Of a DNA stretch of 64,000 nucleotides, positions 25,540-38,242 are shown piece after piece. Location of the stretch: assembly GCA_037179515.1 (NCBI GenBank), contig JAXCGZ010017008.1, forward strand, positions 1-64,000, in the 5' to 3' direction. Below the pieces are notes generated by a model. That model searched no databases. It was given only the letters and a program-made list of their open reading frames with translations, and was not told the origin of the DNA. The stretch comes from Halocaridina rubra. Taxonomy: Eukaryota; Arthropoda; Malacostraca; Decapoda; Atyidae. Position numbers and translations under genes: made by a program. Position 1 is the stretch's first letter. Each line of letters starts with the position of its first letter.

Positions 25540-25679
25540 GTAAGTTACTCATATTTTTTTGTTTTTTATTAAAATTATTGCGTTTACTTTCACAGACGTT
25601 TCAAAGCGTTTTATTAAGAGATTTGAGACTGGGATAAATTACCCTCTATGTCCACTTGCTATTTGAAATGATTAATTTT

Positions 25680-26130
25680 ATCTCTGTAGAGTTCAGTTCC
25701 TTACAGGCTCACCATGGCCCGGCCACCCTCATGGCTGGGTATTTACAAAGAACAAGAAGTATAGTTCAATTAACATGGATTTCGAGATGTATTAGATGCT
25801 CATAAGATACATAAATAAGTTGGTTAAGTGAAGTATTAGCTTGTGGATTTCAGTTCACAAGAATTTAAAAGTTACTTTCTATCCATATGGCACGTCAGAC
25901 GGGTGATTTCCATGTCTGTGGAGTTCAGTCCACATGGATGTAGACTTCAGATTGTTGAACACACCTTTCTGTGTACGTCAGGTCACAAGGATTTAGGTTT
26001 TTGTAGATGCTCATAGTATTATATATTGACTCCTCGTCTGTGTAGTTCAATAAGCACATATTCTAATTTTTCTTAGATACCCATGTCGTATATGATACCT
26101 CAAATCTTGAAGTCACGTGTACATAGAGTT
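25680..26130. repeat. Loosely repeated 70-90-bp units
   Basis: Words such as gagttcagttcc (25688), gttcaattaacatggat (25763), tttcagttcacaagaat (25849), gttcagtccacatggat (25924) and gtcaggtcacaaggat (25978) recur. Highly diverged. Confidence 0.45.
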
Positions 26131-26219
26131 TAGTCTGTGCTACGTGTCTTTTTTTTACCCCTAGTTATGTACAATATTTTGTCCTCGTGGATTTAATTTG
26201 TCATAGTATTCTCCCTAAG

Positions 26220-26420
26220 CGTATTGTGATGGTAGTGGTTGTTGCTTTACCTAAGTTGCCAGGCTAAACAGCCCCGAGTTCCTTAAGAAAACAAGAGCCG
26301 ATCCCAGGTTTCTTACAAAACTCTTAGGGAGTGCATGTTGTGATGTTGGTGTATGTGGCTGGAAGCAGTGCAGTCTTCCATAATGTATTTGATAATATGA
26401 GGTGATGTGGTGCATCCTAT
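26220..26420 (-). mobile_element. LINE 3' fragment (same family as 50760)
   Basis: gttgccaggctaaacagccc, gttggtgtatgtggctgg and cagtgcagtcttccataatg correspond to text at 50760-50950. Confidence 0.6.
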
Positions 26421-26598
26421 ATTAAATATTTATAAATCCTACTTGGTTTTTGTGATTGACAGTAATATTGTACTTTTTTTTTATTTATCACGTGACAACA
26501 AGCTTTATCAACAGATAATATAAGTGAAATGTTATCTTTACTCCACTGTACCTGATTCATCTTAGTTTGTAACACCTGATGCACTTGGGAGAAGGGGA

Positions 26599-26602
26599 TG
26601 TT

Positions 26603-26686
<84 letters not shown>

Positions 26687-26807
26687 AATATTCTGAGGTT
26701 AGCAAGGGCTAACGATTACATCTGCAAAAATAAGTCCTTAGCAAGAAGACAACCGTCCTAGCCCTTGGTTGGAGAGGGAGTCCGTGACGTAAAATCGGAA
26801 CAAACTA

Positions 26808-26842
<35 letters not shown>
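26599..26842. repeat. (ATT)n arrays flanking a SINE fragment
   Basis: ATT 26599-26692 and 26810-26842 surround the SINE piece at 26693-26802. Confidence 0.95.
26693..26802 (+). mobile_element. 5'-truncated tRNA-SINE (CGTAAAACCGGAAC tail)
   Basis: gaggttagcaagggctaacg to cgtgacgtaaaatcggaac. Carries an internal deletion of about 15 bp after 'aagggc'. Confidence 0.85.
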
Positions 26843-26849
<7 letters not shown>

Positions 26850-27559
26850 AAAATTGGTTTTTATAATTATTACTTATGTTTTGTACTTTTTTTACTTCAT
26901 GCAGCATAACAGCACTCCTTATTTCTCGCGTAACAACGCTTTAAGTCCCTCATAGCATTACAACACTCACTATTACCTCCATTTTATAACACTTATCATC
27001 TGTTATCAAAACTTCAAACTACTCGCTGCATTACAGTACCTGTTCTTTCTCAATATCTGTTCCCTATGCAGCGTTACAGAATATATTTATTTTATGTAGT
27101 TAATTGTTGCACAGCTTCTAATATTTCCAATATTGCTTCACCTCATTGCATCAGATATTATTTCACATCACAGGCTAAGTATTTTTCCTATCCTTTTAAC
27201 ATAGCCAATACTACGTATGCCTTTTCCCTTTTTTTCTCTCTCTTTCTCTTTCTCTTTCTTCATAAAACGCTTTACCTGCTCACCTCTGTTAACCTTCCAT
27301 CCACTTGCGTTCATTATTCCATTCTTCCTCTCCCTCTAGCTAACGTTCCATTATCCATCAACACCTCGTGGAATAAAAAAAAATGTCTTAAACATGAAAC
27401 CATTAGAAACTTTTCTTAGTGGATAATTAGCTCATGCATATTGAGAAGGCAAATGGGGGCCAACAGTGTTAATTTGTGAACGCCCATTCGCTGGTGCCTT
27501 GTTGTTGGAGTGCGTGAGAGAGTAAAAAAAGGACACGGAGATCCTCGTGATGTGGTCCG

Positions 27560-28690
27560 TATATTCCAGAAGAAAAAGAGGTGGAAAAAGAATCAACTTT
27601 GATCAATAAGAGTCATTTGATGTTGTTAATATAGAGGAAAAAGAAGAAAAAGAGAAAAACAGAGATATTTCATATGACGTACACTTACCAGGAGAAAAGA
27701 GATGATGATAGAAGCAGTGGAGATCAATAGTTCATTTTGATATTTTTAATATACAAGAGGAAAAAAACATAGAAGAGAAAAAGAGCAGAGGTACTTCTGA
27801 CCTCGTCCATATAACACAGGAATAGAGATGGAGAAAAAAGTACCAAGAAATTCTCTTCATGATACTGTATTCCTATACCAGAGGAAGAGAGACAAACATA
27901 GAAGAAATAAGATACTGAAAGATACTTATGACAAGGTAAGTACTCCAGAGAAAAATAGAGGAAGAAAAGAATAGACTTACAGATACTATTGTGATGACCC
28001 ATTTAACAAAAGGAAAGAGACAGAAGAGAAAGAAATATACCTTAAATATTCTCTGATATTGTTTATATATCAGAGGAAGAGTTGAGTTAGAAAGATAGAC
28101 CAAAAGATACGCTTGATGTTGTTCATATACAAGAGGAAAAGAGATGAATTAGAAAGATTGACCAAAAGATTTGCTTGATGCGGACTAAATATAGCCTGTG
28201 AATAGAGAATTGAAAGATATAGGAACACTTTGCGTGATAAATATATCAGAGGAAAGTAAAGGAAGACATAAAAAGACGAAATACATGAGATGAGATGATC
28301 CAAATACCACATAGGGTAATACATACACAAAGAGACAGAAATTTGCTCGTGATGGTCCGTTTCTCGGAGGGAATGACATAGAGAAAGATAAAGACCAAAG
28401 GATTGTATTCATGTGGCTCATATATAGGATGAAGTAGAGAGAGAGAGAGAGGCACTCTTGGTTTTGTACTTTTACCTTCAGGAAATAGAGAAAATACAAT
28501 GAACTTATACATGCTCTTAAGGTAATCCATATATCAGAGATGAAGACAGAGGAAAAAGCTTGACGTATTTTCTTGATTTGGTCTATATACCAGAGGAAAA
28601 GAGATTGAGAAAGAGAAAAAAAAAGAGGAAAATCTTATCTGATTCATATATCGGTGAGGTACTCTTGATATTGTCCTTATACCAGTTTAA
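27560..28690. repeat. Diverged ~60-bp purine-rich minisatellite
   Basis: The word atataccagaggaaaagaga and variants recur about every 60 bp, for example at 27752, 27812, 28069, 28129, 28189, 28249, 28367, 28425 and 28588. About 18 units. Remnants reappear at 29150-29470, after an insertion of other repeats. Confidence 0.75.
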
Positions 28691-28754
28691 GTGTTCCATA
28701 TACCACAGAGCGCTGGGGGTAAACCAGCTAGGGCTGTCGGGCCTTCACTTACCT

Positions 28755-28901
28755 TGTGAATGACCCAAGTAAGGTGTTTAGGGGAGGAATTGTGGCAGTC
28801 TTTTATCCTCAAGGAACCAAGAGGAGTTATCGAGGTATATTAGTGTCCAGTGAATGGTATGCTTTGACTCGACCACCCCTCCCATCAAAGGGGATGGCGG
28901 C

Positions 28902-28978
<77 letters not shown>

Positions 28979-29130
28979 ACAGAAAATACTTCACAGATAT
29001 TAATGAAATAGCCTATGGTGTAGAGGAAAGTGTGTTATTCCTTTATCCCTAAAGAGTGATTAAGGTGTTTTGCTGCTGGTTAATGAGTGTGTGCTTTGAC
29101 TCCGCCACTCTCCTACACGGAGGAGTGTGG
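28755..29130. repeat. Two copies of the CTTTGACTCGGCCACTC repeat around a (TA)n array
   Basis: 28755-28905 (tttatcctcaaggaaccaag; ctttgactcgaccaccc) and 29035-29130 (ctttatccctaaagag; ctttgactccgccactc), with (TA)n at 28907-28976 between. They interrupt the ~60-bp minisatellite. Confidence 0.65.
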
Positions 29131-29149
29131 TTGATGGATATGTCTTTAG

Positions 29150-29470
29150 TAGAGGAAAAAGGAGAAAAAGCCAGAGGTACAGTATTCCTTTAACATGAAA
29201 ATAGGAAAACCTGGACAAATAAACTAATACTGTATAGTCTGTTGTTGGTGTCCATATAATAGGAGAATAGAGACGAAACAAATGACAAATATGGCCAAAT
29301 TTTTTGCCTCGTTATGGTCTATATATCAAAGAAAAAGTCATAAGAGCGATATGGTTTTTGTGGTGCAATTACTAGAGGAAAAGAAACAGAGAATTAAAGA
29401 TTACACAAACCGATACTTTTAAAACTGTTCATATACCAGAGAAAATGAAACTGGGTTTGACTTGATTTGG
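29150..29470. repeat. Right remainder of the ~60-bp minisatellite
   Basis: agtagaggaaaaaggag (29150), ataataggagaatagagac (29264), actagaggaaaagaaac (29380) and ataccagagaaaatgaaac (29437) continue the series. Confidence 0.6.
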
Positions 29471-29479
29471 TCCACACAT

Positions 29480-30786
29480 ATATCAAATCGTTAATACAGT
29501 GATTATTTATAGCCATTTCGAAGCTTTGTACCTTTTTACCCGGTTATAAAGAACCTATACCTTATTGTCCCCTATCTTGTGATGCTATATTTATATATGT
29601 ATGGTCTTCTATTTTCCATATTTGTATATGAAGATTTTTAGTCTTGTAGAGGAAGAACTTGATCTAAACTGAAAACCTAGGAATAGTACGTATTTATGAC
29701 ATGTCTTCCTAGCATCATTTCGTATTACATCGTGCACAGATACGTACTGTGATAACGATTATTATCACTGACCGTAGAAAGACTTTGAGTATATACTTTA
29801 TATTCTGTACAGCCAGGGCACAGTAATACTGAAGTCCCCGAGAACTAATAATTGATAAAGTTCAAATGACTGAGTAAATTGCTTATTGGGAGTTGGATAG
29901 AACTCCTTCGAGTAAACGGTAAGCGAGCGATTGTTGAAGTTTGATATTGCGATACTGTATATTGCAGATTCTGTCAGCAAATTTGATTCTCACTTACCCA
30001 TGATTTTAAGTGCAGGTAAATTAAGTTAAAGGGTTGCTTAAGTTCCTGACATTGTGAGGTTTTACTATTTTTAATGGTATGAATATTTCTGAATTCTATG
30101 GATTGGAGAAGGTTTGAAAACTGGGAGTATTGAGTGTTTTCTTCAGATTGGCATGAAGTATGCTAGTGTACTATATAACTGAAATGTCATTTCAACTATT
30201 GTAATTGTTATTTTTATTTGGTGTAATTGTTATATTTATTTGAATTGTGACAGCTATTTTTATTCATATATAGCAGGAAATATAGGAAAATTATCAGAGA
30301 AGCTCCTCCTCTTGAATGATGTACGTTCAGTATTGATGACTGGTTTGTATGACGAATAATGTTTAAGATTGTTAACGGCCATTTTAGTATCTGAAATCGA
30401 AAATTATCGTTATCCTGAAAGAGATTAGTATTTATGAAATATATTTAGAAGAGAATGGATAAGCACTTTTTGCGAAATTTGTCTGCAGGTGATGAAAATT
30501 TTCATCGATGCTTTTGTAAATTTAAGTCCTCTTTCATACTTTAATAATAAGCAAGTATTTGTGAGTTCCATTTTGTAAAAGATATAAAATACCTTTGTGG
30601 AACTGTTTATCTGCTTAAAGAACAAATTTTTAGCGTTGTTCTCAGATGGTTATGAGGTATAGATGCAGAGCAAGATCTGCAATAGTTATTTGAATGGCTA
30701 GAAATGAACATTTTTGTTGTATTGAATGTAACAATATGTGGACTGATTGTATGATTGAGGGAGACTCGTCAAGTCTTGATTCTCAG
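29480..30786. other. SOWAH intron, AT-rich, nothing recognised
   Basis: About 1.3 kb without long simple repeats or identifiable elements, directly upstream of the acidic exon. Confidence 0.55.
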
Positions 30787-30894
30787 GTGGACATGAGGTT
30801 CAGTTTGATATCGTCTCGGATGCAGAAGAAGAAGGAGAAACATACATGGAAGGCAAATCACCCTTTAAGAGAGTTACAGCAGTGAAAGATAAAG
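30787..30894 (+). CDS. sowah: SOWAH acidic tail exon (predicted)
   Basis: This 108-nt exon (36 codons) is symmetric in phase 1, with gattctcag before it and gtacgg after it. The reading is GGHEVQFDIVSDAEEEGETY, then MEGKSPFKRVTAVKDK. It has no stop, no low-complexity run and protein-like composition in an otherwise stop-dense AT-rich intron. Phase agrees with the microexon upstream and with both downstream exons (35412 and 38106). The ~80-bp diverged repeat block begins within a few tens of bases of its donor. Acidic segment followed by a basic one; no domain recognised. Confidence 0.68.
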
Positions 30895-30929
30895 GTACGG
30901 TAGAAAGAACTGAATTAATTGCATTCAAT

Positions 30930-31300
30930 TAGATACGTTAATATCACGTAGAACACTGAAGGGATAAGGTTTTGGGTAGTTTGTAACCTTATCTACGGAA
31001 ATTAATCATATTTAGGTAGACTTTTAGCATCACATAGAACGTTGAAGGGTTATATTTTGGGGTACTTTGTGTATGGAAAGTATTCATATACTATTGAGAG
31101 ATTCTTTCATATCATGTAGTTTGTTGAAGAAGTATGTTTTGGATATGTAAGGATATTTATCATATTCAGTTATTCTTTAAAATATGACGTGGGATGTTGA
31201 AGGGGGAAATTTAGGGGTACTTTATGCATGGACAAAAATCATATTTAATTAATTTTTTGGATCATGTAGAACGTTGAAAGGGTAAGTTTTGGGTAGTTAA
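30930..31300. repeat. Diverged ~80-bp tandem repeat, five copies
   Basis: atcacgtagaacactgaaggg (30948), atcacatagaacgttgaaggg (31029), atcatgtagtttgttgaag, atgacgtgggatgttgaagg and atcatgtagaacgttgaaag (31261), each followed by a ttttgggtag-type word. Confidence 0.75.
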
Positions 31301-31789
31301 TGAACTGGAATTGTACAGGTCATTGCTGTTGTTATAGTAGTATGTATACTCTGTTTGACAGATGAAATTTGAGGTGAATATTTGTAATATAAATGGCATC
31401 TAAATAGTCAACATAAAAGTAACATCGATCAAGTTTACTGTACTATGTTGTTCACTTGGGTTTGGTATATTTTGGCGACGGCCGTTTGGGCGCCAAACAT
31501 GTTTTGGTGACAACCCATTTTGCAGGCATTAAGAAGATGCTTAAATTTTGAAAATCCAGCTTAACCTAACAAACTTTACAAGAAGGATTGGTCCCTAAAT
31601 GGCATTATCCAATCATCCATTACTATTATACTTTAATTATGTAAGCAAATGTGTATCCAGAGATTGACTTTTTCTTTTCTTCTAATCCTTCAAACTATTT
31701 ATATTCTGTACTTTCCACTCTTGGTAAATCTGACAATGTTTTAATTTCGATCTCTTCCATTTTTTAGCCCTTTCCACTTTGAGCATACA

Positions 31790-33740
31790 CAATGTGATAA
31801 TATGCTTATCTTTCTCATTGACTTCCCATGGGATAACTACTGCTTTTGGACTCGCAACCCTGATCAGGTAGCCCAGAAAGTTGCCGAGATCATAACTTCG
31901 GGAATGGAGGTTTTCATCCCCTCCTCTATAAACACTTTTTCTCTTCATAATCTTTGTTTTGACCGTGCCTGCTCCATGGTTATTCAGGCCAGGGATCGGG
32001 CATACCAGTGGTACTAAGCCTCTCCTTCAGATATAAATTGCTTTGCTTTTATTGCAGTCCGGAATATCTTCACTGTTCAGATTTGAAGAAAGAATGTTGA
32101 TGACCTTAACTCCTCTCCCACTGATAAATGTTTCTGGTCCTTATCCAAAAACTTCTGTAACTCAAGCTTTCTCCCTTTTATTTGACTGATAGTTCTATAG
32201 CTTGCTCTCTCATTGACAAAGCCACTCTCTTTGACTTTCATTTTTTTTTGCTACTCTATCTTAAGCAATTCCAGTGCACCTGTTACTCGTACTTTACCCC
32301 TCTCTAACCCTATGTCCTCCATTATTCTTTCTTCATGCAAAAGCCATAAGGTTCTTGGCTCTCTAAAGACGAATAAGACATCCGAACCCGATGGTATCCC
32401 TACAAGGTTCCTTATGGAGTTTGCAGATGACCTGGCTCCCGATCTTTCCCGTCTTTTTTACCTCATTCTCTTGCAGATGAATTGGCTCCCAAGCTTTCCC
32501 GTCTTTTTCACCTCATTCTCTTAGCCAGTATCTACCCTTCATCTTGGAATCACACTATTCTATTCCCTCTAACTACTGACATATTGTCTTAAGCCTCTGC
32601 TATCCCTTAAGTATTTGAAATTGCTGATTTCTCACTTCTTGAAATCTTTTCAATGTAACTTAACTTATTTCTGATCACCAGCATGGCTTCTGCAATGCAA
32701 GATCCACTGGTAACCTCTTGTCCTATCTTACTCATGTATGGTCATCTTCTCTAGTGGTGTTCCACAGGGCTCTGTACTTTCACTTACTCTGCTCCTTCTC
32801 TTCATCAACAATCTTTTCCAGTTCTCATCCTTTTCTCTTCCTCCACACCTTTGCCGACGATTTCCTCCTTCATCTTTCTTCTGCCTTCTCTTCACAACCT
32901 TCATCTGCTACTAGTAATCGGTCTCGTATCACTCTTTCTTCAATGCTCAACTCCAATTTGCAGAGAGTATCTGAGTCTTGCACCCAAAATTTACTAAAAT
33001 TTAATGCACACAAAACACATTTTCTGGCTATTTCTCTATCTTCTCCCCCTGATAGCCCTATTGCCTATGGAACTAAAAAAATTTACGCTCTTAATTCTAT
33101 TAACTTATTAGGAATTCAGTCAGCCTCCACCTAGTCTTGGTGGAGTCATATAATCCAAATATGTAAATCTGCACCAAAAAATTGGGGGTTTTGTTTAGTG
33201 TTCGTCATTACTTTTCCTCTTTACAGTTACTTAAGATCTATAAAGGTTTAATCCATCCTTGCTTAGAATACTGCTCGCACATCTGGGGTGCTTCTTCTTA
33301 TACTTATCCCCTTGATAAGAATGAATCTAATGCAGTCAGACTCATCAGTGACTCTTCTCTTACTTCTTATCTTGAGTCTCTTTCTGTTTGCCATAAGGTA
33401 TCATCCCTTTTTTTTTTGTCGTTTATCCTTCCATCACTGCACTGATGAGTTGGCGAGTTGCATCCCTCCTCCACTGCTGAGATCTACCTCTATCTTTCCT
33501 AATTCTTTTAAGAAGCAGATCTATCATCATCTCTGAGCCTAATCATGCCATATCTCTGGATCTTCAATACTTCGACTATTCTTTCAGCCTGTCCATTTCC
33601 TATTGCGTATCATTCCCTTTTTTCTGTCTTGTCCTTAAACTTTAATGTTTTCTTGGTGCCTGGGCCTAATGAGTGCAGTTTTCTTGCCTGTCCGGGTATC
33701 ACTTTAATAACAGAAAGAAAAATAATTTGCTCCAATGCAC
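31790..33740 (+). pseudogene. Degenerate non-LTR retrotransposon (LINE)
   Basis: Fragments of one ORF2-like protein in order: a linker with DFPWDNYC and FDRACSMVIQARDRAYQWY (31820-32020), RT text KTSEPDGIPTRFLMEFADD (32375-32430), a corrupted core near 32690-32900 (remnants of the HGF, GVPQGSVL and ADD motifs in changing frames), and C-terminal text YKGLIHPCLEYCSHIWGASS (33240-33300) with SIFPNSFKKQIYHHL. Frameshifts and stops throughout. The 3' end (33600-33740) contains ggtgcctgggcctaatgag. Clade uncertain, Jockey-like. Sits in a SOWAH intron. Confidence 0.85.
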
Positions 33741-34108
33741 GCTTTTGCTGTGATCATTGGATGCCGTCCATGGCATCCAACCAGAATGATCGGGTTTCAG
33801 CTTTGCATAGGGAATTTGACACTTTTTCTTTGCCAGAACCGTTTGGGGATACGAAGAAAATGATAGTGTCGTCTCTCACATATCCTTTTTGTGAACTCCA
33901 TTCAACATGTGGAGTCAATGGTGGAAGAGTATTGTAGTGAATGTCAGCTCCTACGTATTATATTGCAATGATTGACCAAATCGATGAAGTTCAGAGATTA
34001 TAGAATATTATAATTGGCAGCTAATCCACTTTGAGTCATAGAAACATTTTTAGTTGAGTTTATTTCTTGTGGTCATAATAATTCTTCTGTTCTTTTAAAG
34101 ATACGTTA

Positions 34109-34242
34109 CTTGTAAAGACGGAGTAACCCCAGGGGTGCTCGAAGGTAATTCAATATTTACTAGGCAAGTCACTTAACCTAGCAATTTATGGAGTTATTAA
34201 TCATTACATGGGGTTCTGGACGTTACTAATCTTTACTAGATC
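34109..34242. mobile_element. MITE, TTGTAAAG-end family
   Basis: Left cttgtaaagacggagtaacc, right cgttactaatctttactaga. The inside has ttactaggcaagtcacttaa. Confidence 0.75.
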
Positions 34243-35411
34243 TGATATTCCTTCAATACTACTGGAATCTCACCCTCTCCTAGTCATCTGCATGAGATGA
34301 TAGTGTGATCGATTTTGAATAATAGATCATATTATAAACTCTGAAAATAAAACCTGTTACGAGTAAAATCGTATGGCAACCTAAAGATAAAATTAAGAAA
34401 ATAAGGAACTTCGTTTAAAAAAAAAAAAGGTGTAATGTAAACGAAGGCGAGGGGAATTAACGCTATCAATTATTCTCTGTCAACAATTAGGGGAGGAAAA
34501 AACTTTTAGGTGAGGACACTGAAAACAAAAGAGTGTAAGGGGAGGAAACGTAGTCGAGCGAAAGACCATAATTGACTTTTGCCTCTTTAATGACACTTCT
34601 TAGCTGTGCCTTTGAAAAAAAAAGTAGATTTTTTCCATATATTTTCGACGTGTTTCGGAATTTTTCGTGTGTTTTGGTGAGCATGAATATTTATACAGCT
34701 TAATTACACTTCTTTCTCTGCTTTGTTTTGACAGTTCCACTCTAAAGCGTCGGAAACTTTGAGATACTGAGAGAAGAAATAAAAACTTTTGCCATTTTGT
34801 GATTGAAAAATTTGCCCTGTCATAAGAAACGATAATAAAAATTGGAACCCCTTCTTGGTTCGGAGGTCTTTGGATATCGTTATCATAAATTAAAGGATGG
34901 CTACGGATTGTTAATTAGAATCACTTTGCTCCCTTAGAATTTTTTCTTGTTTGAGCCGTAAGTGGGTGTTTAACTATGCAGAAGAGCAAGGGAGATTGAA
35001 GAGGGGGGGGTTATTATACGGGGAAGAATATTTTGCAGGAACATTGTTAAAGCGGTCCAGTGAAGTCGCTCTTCATGTGAGTTACAGCACTTGAAAACTG
35101 GTGATCAAGAAATCTAGTACATATGTTAAAAAGGTCATTAAAATATAAAATGAAAAATAATTAAGTGCATAATAAACTTGAGACCTCGTTTGGTGCTTTT
35201 GAAAGTGCATTAACAATGAAAAGATTCCTCTTTGATTGTGCTTTAAAAAACAACCATATATTGACCTCTTTTGAAAACTTTCTAATCTATTCAGACTACT
35301 TTAACAGATGATAGCCATTTACATGGTAATGTTAATCTTCTTCTATCATAGCTTGTTCTTTTTCATCGACTAATGTCGTTTTTATTAATATTTGGGCTTG
35401 TCTTTGTCCAG
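34243..35411. other. SOWAH intron, unassigned
   Basis: AT-rich sequence without an identifiable element; short homopolymer runs at 34418 and 35006. Confidence 0.5.
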
Positions 35412-35536
35412 AAAAGGCCAAACAAGAATTCCATCTCTTTTGGCCTTTGGAATTGGATAGTGATGATGACGAAGCCTTCTTTAATAGTGAGGACGATGCA
35501 TCTAGTCTTCTCTCCTGGCTATCTGGCGCGCTCTGA
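35412..35536 (+). CDS. sowah: SOWAH alternative terminal or cassette exon (predicted)
   Basis: The acceptor is ctttgtccag before 35412. In phase 1, the phase left by exon 30787-30894, it reads (E)KAKQEFHLFWPLELDSDDD, then EAFFNSEDDASSLLSWLSG and AL, stopping at TGA 35534-35536. The other two frames read as unstructured AT-rich translation. The acidic Ser/Asp-rich composition resembles that of the final exon. It may be an alternative last exon, or a cassette using the donor A|gtgagg at 35486/35487; that leaves phase 1 and would join 38106. Which is real cannot be decided from sequence alone. Confidence 0.55.
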
Positions 35537-35740
35537 CACTCACACTTACATCTCGTAGTTTGGTTGCTATGAATAGAATGGCGTTTCCCTTCATTTTAGA
35601 TCTAGCATTGAAATACGATGTAGTAATTATAATCTTTCCACCATTCTGATGTGATTTTTAGTCAAAAGTTGCATCTATTTTTGTTTTTGTTTTAGCCTTA
35701 ACCCATTTACACTGCTTGGCATGGTAGTTATCGAAATAAT

Positions 35741-36144
35741 ATTGTGTGGATCAACTGAAGAATCCCCTTCAGACCCACCCGGGGGAGATTCTTCAGTTGA
35801 TCTGAGTTAGTGGGAGGAGACTTTTAGGTATTTCTGTCTGATTGTCTGTCTGTCTGTTTAGGTTTGGTTAGATTAGGTTAGGGTAGGTTGGGTTAGGTCT
35901 CTATTTCGTAATTGAAATTCATCCATCCATATATTCCAAGGTAGATAAACATACAGACCTAACCTAACCTAACCTAACCTAAGCCAACCTAACCTAACAC
36001 ATCCCTTCAATCCTTCTCATCTGACATGTCACAACACTCCCCATCTCTAGTTTCTCTCTGAAATTGCTATGCCGGGCACTCGGGGGGGGGAGATTCTTCA
36101 GTTGGGTACTCTGGGGGGGATTCTTCAGTTGATCCTATTGTGTG
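35741..36144. mobile_element. Fold-back block with TTAGG-type arms
   Basis: gatcaactgaagaatcccc (35749) and its complement (about 35781-35802) form a tight inverted repeat. The complement recurs at 36091 and 36115 (attcttcagttgatcc). Between them, ggttagattaggttagggtag (about 35866-35890) opposes cctaacctaacctaacct (about 35957-35985). Both outer ends carry attgtgtg. A LINE 3'-end piece (tctgacatgtcacaacactcc) lies at about 36000-36060. Confidence 0.75.
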
Positions 36145-36184
36145 ACCCGCTGTTTATCAATACCTGTATGAGTATACATTTCCC

Positions 36185-36328
36185 AGATCTTGTAAAGAAA
36201 AGTCACCCCAGGGTGTTGTAAGATTATTCATATATACTAGGCAAGTCACCTAACCTAATCTAAGCACACTCTGTAAGGGGTTATATAACTTTACATGGCA
36301 TTCTAAGGGTTATGCATCTTTACAAGAA
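36185..36328. mobile_element. MITE, TTGTAAAG-end family
   Basis: Left agatcttgtaaagaaaagtc, right gggttatgcatctttacaag. Inside: actaggcaagtcacctaacc. Sits about 40 bp from the fold-back block. Confidence 0.8.
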
Positions 36329-36526
36329 CTCATTTCCATCCTTACACCATAGTATAATAAATTGGTTTATTATGCTATGCAATTACATTTGCTAGTGTTA
36401 AAAGCCCCCCTTCTTTATATTATCTCCGCAGTCGAAAGTATTCTAGTCTTTTCTTAATTTAAATAGTTTAATATTTTTTTCAAGTTTTCGATATATTATA
36501 GTGATCGTTTTACTGTTGACATCTGG

Positions 36527-36840
<314 letters not shown>

Positions 36841-36841
36841 A

Positions 36842-37186
<345 letters not shown>

Positions 37187-37439
37187 AACTTGAAATTGCG
37201 TAGTCCTTGTTCAACGAAGTCCTTTTGCCTGAGAGTTAAACACATTTATTTTTAGCTACTTATGAGATTACGTAACTTTGAACAACTTCAAACAGATAAT
37301 GTCTGTTACACAGAGGTGTATCATTCGTACATTGTATAGATATATTTAACAAATACCTGAATCAATATGCCATATTCATCGTAGAAAACTTTCACATCCT
37401 ATATCTTATTTTAATCGAGTCTATTGTCATTAACAAGAG

Positions 37440-38060
37440 TTGTTATACCTCGCAAATGACTTGATAATACATCTTTTCCGAAAACGTAAGTTTTGTATAG
37501 CTACAATGGTGTTTTAATATTGGAACTCGCAAATTAAATGCTAAATGTCCCTCCTTTCTCCTATGAGTATTTCCACTGTCTCCGCTGATTTGTAATCCAT
37601 CATTTTCAAACATTTCAAGCATGTTATGATAAGAGTATTTTAATACAGAAAATACCGAACACAATTCCAAATGTCTTTTTTTTTTTCCTATGTGAATTCC
37701 AACCTCTCGTTTGACTTATCCTTTCTTTATAAAGACTCAGAACATAGATAAATATAAGTTTTTTAATGTAGAAGTTTAACGTCTAATTTTTAGAAGCCTC
37801 TCTTTTTTTCCAACCACTCAACTGATCTGTAATCTATCAATTGCAAAGACTCAAACACGTTCTCAAATGGGTATGTTATTATAAACATTAACGAACTAAC
37901 TTATGGATGCCCTCTTTTCTCTGCTGTTTACGCTTGCCTCTCGACTGATTTGTAATCCATTCATCCTTAGACTAACACTTGTTTTTATAAAGTTGTTTTC
38001 ATAAAGAACTAATGAACTAACTTTTAAATGTTCCTCTCTTCTCCTATTTTTATTCTGCCA
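37440..38060. repeat. Diverged ~120-bp tandem repeat, about five copies
   Basis: Markers taaatgtccctcc (37541), caaatgtctttttt (37667), agaagcctctcttt (37792), ggatgccctctttt (37906), taaatgttcctctct (38027), and ctgatttgtaatccat at 37585, 37822 and 37945. The array ends just before the acceptor at 38105. Confidence 0.72.
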
Positions 38061-38105
38061 TTATGCCACAACCCACAACAACAATATTTATAACCAACAT
38101 CCCAG

Positions 38106-38242
38106 CTGATGAGGGCTCTCGCAATCGTCGTCATCATTATAACCATCGTCGCCACGGCCATCGTCGTGGTTCCTCTTCGCCTAATAGTCCTCCCCGTCGC
38201 CATAGTCTAGGGGAGGTCATGGCGGCAGTCATTTTCAGACAG
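38106..38242 (+). CDS. sowah: SOWAH Arg/His-rich tail exon (predicted)
   Basis: The acceptor is aacatcccag before 38106 and the donor is CAG|gtagac at 38243, which is weak at +5. The exon enters in phase 1 and leaves in phase 0; it is the only exon found that bridges the phase-1 acidic exon to the phase-0 final exon. It reads DEGSRNRRHHYNHRRHGHRR, then GSSSPNSPPRRHSLGEV and MAAVIFRQ. RRHSLG is a typical basophilic-kinase (RRxS) context. The segment looks disordered and strongly basic. The intron directly upstream carries five diverged ~120-bp repeats whose last copy supplies pyrimidine-rich sequence before the acceptor. Confidence 0.6.

Noticed and set aside
35373..35558. 61-codon ORF over the 35412 exon
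   Set aside because: It uses a different frame from the splice-phase frame; the phase-1 reading from 35412 is favoured.
35866..35998. Telomere or chromosome end
   Set aside because: TTAGG-like words are few, degenerate and in both orientations within a fold-back block, with gene sequence on both sides.
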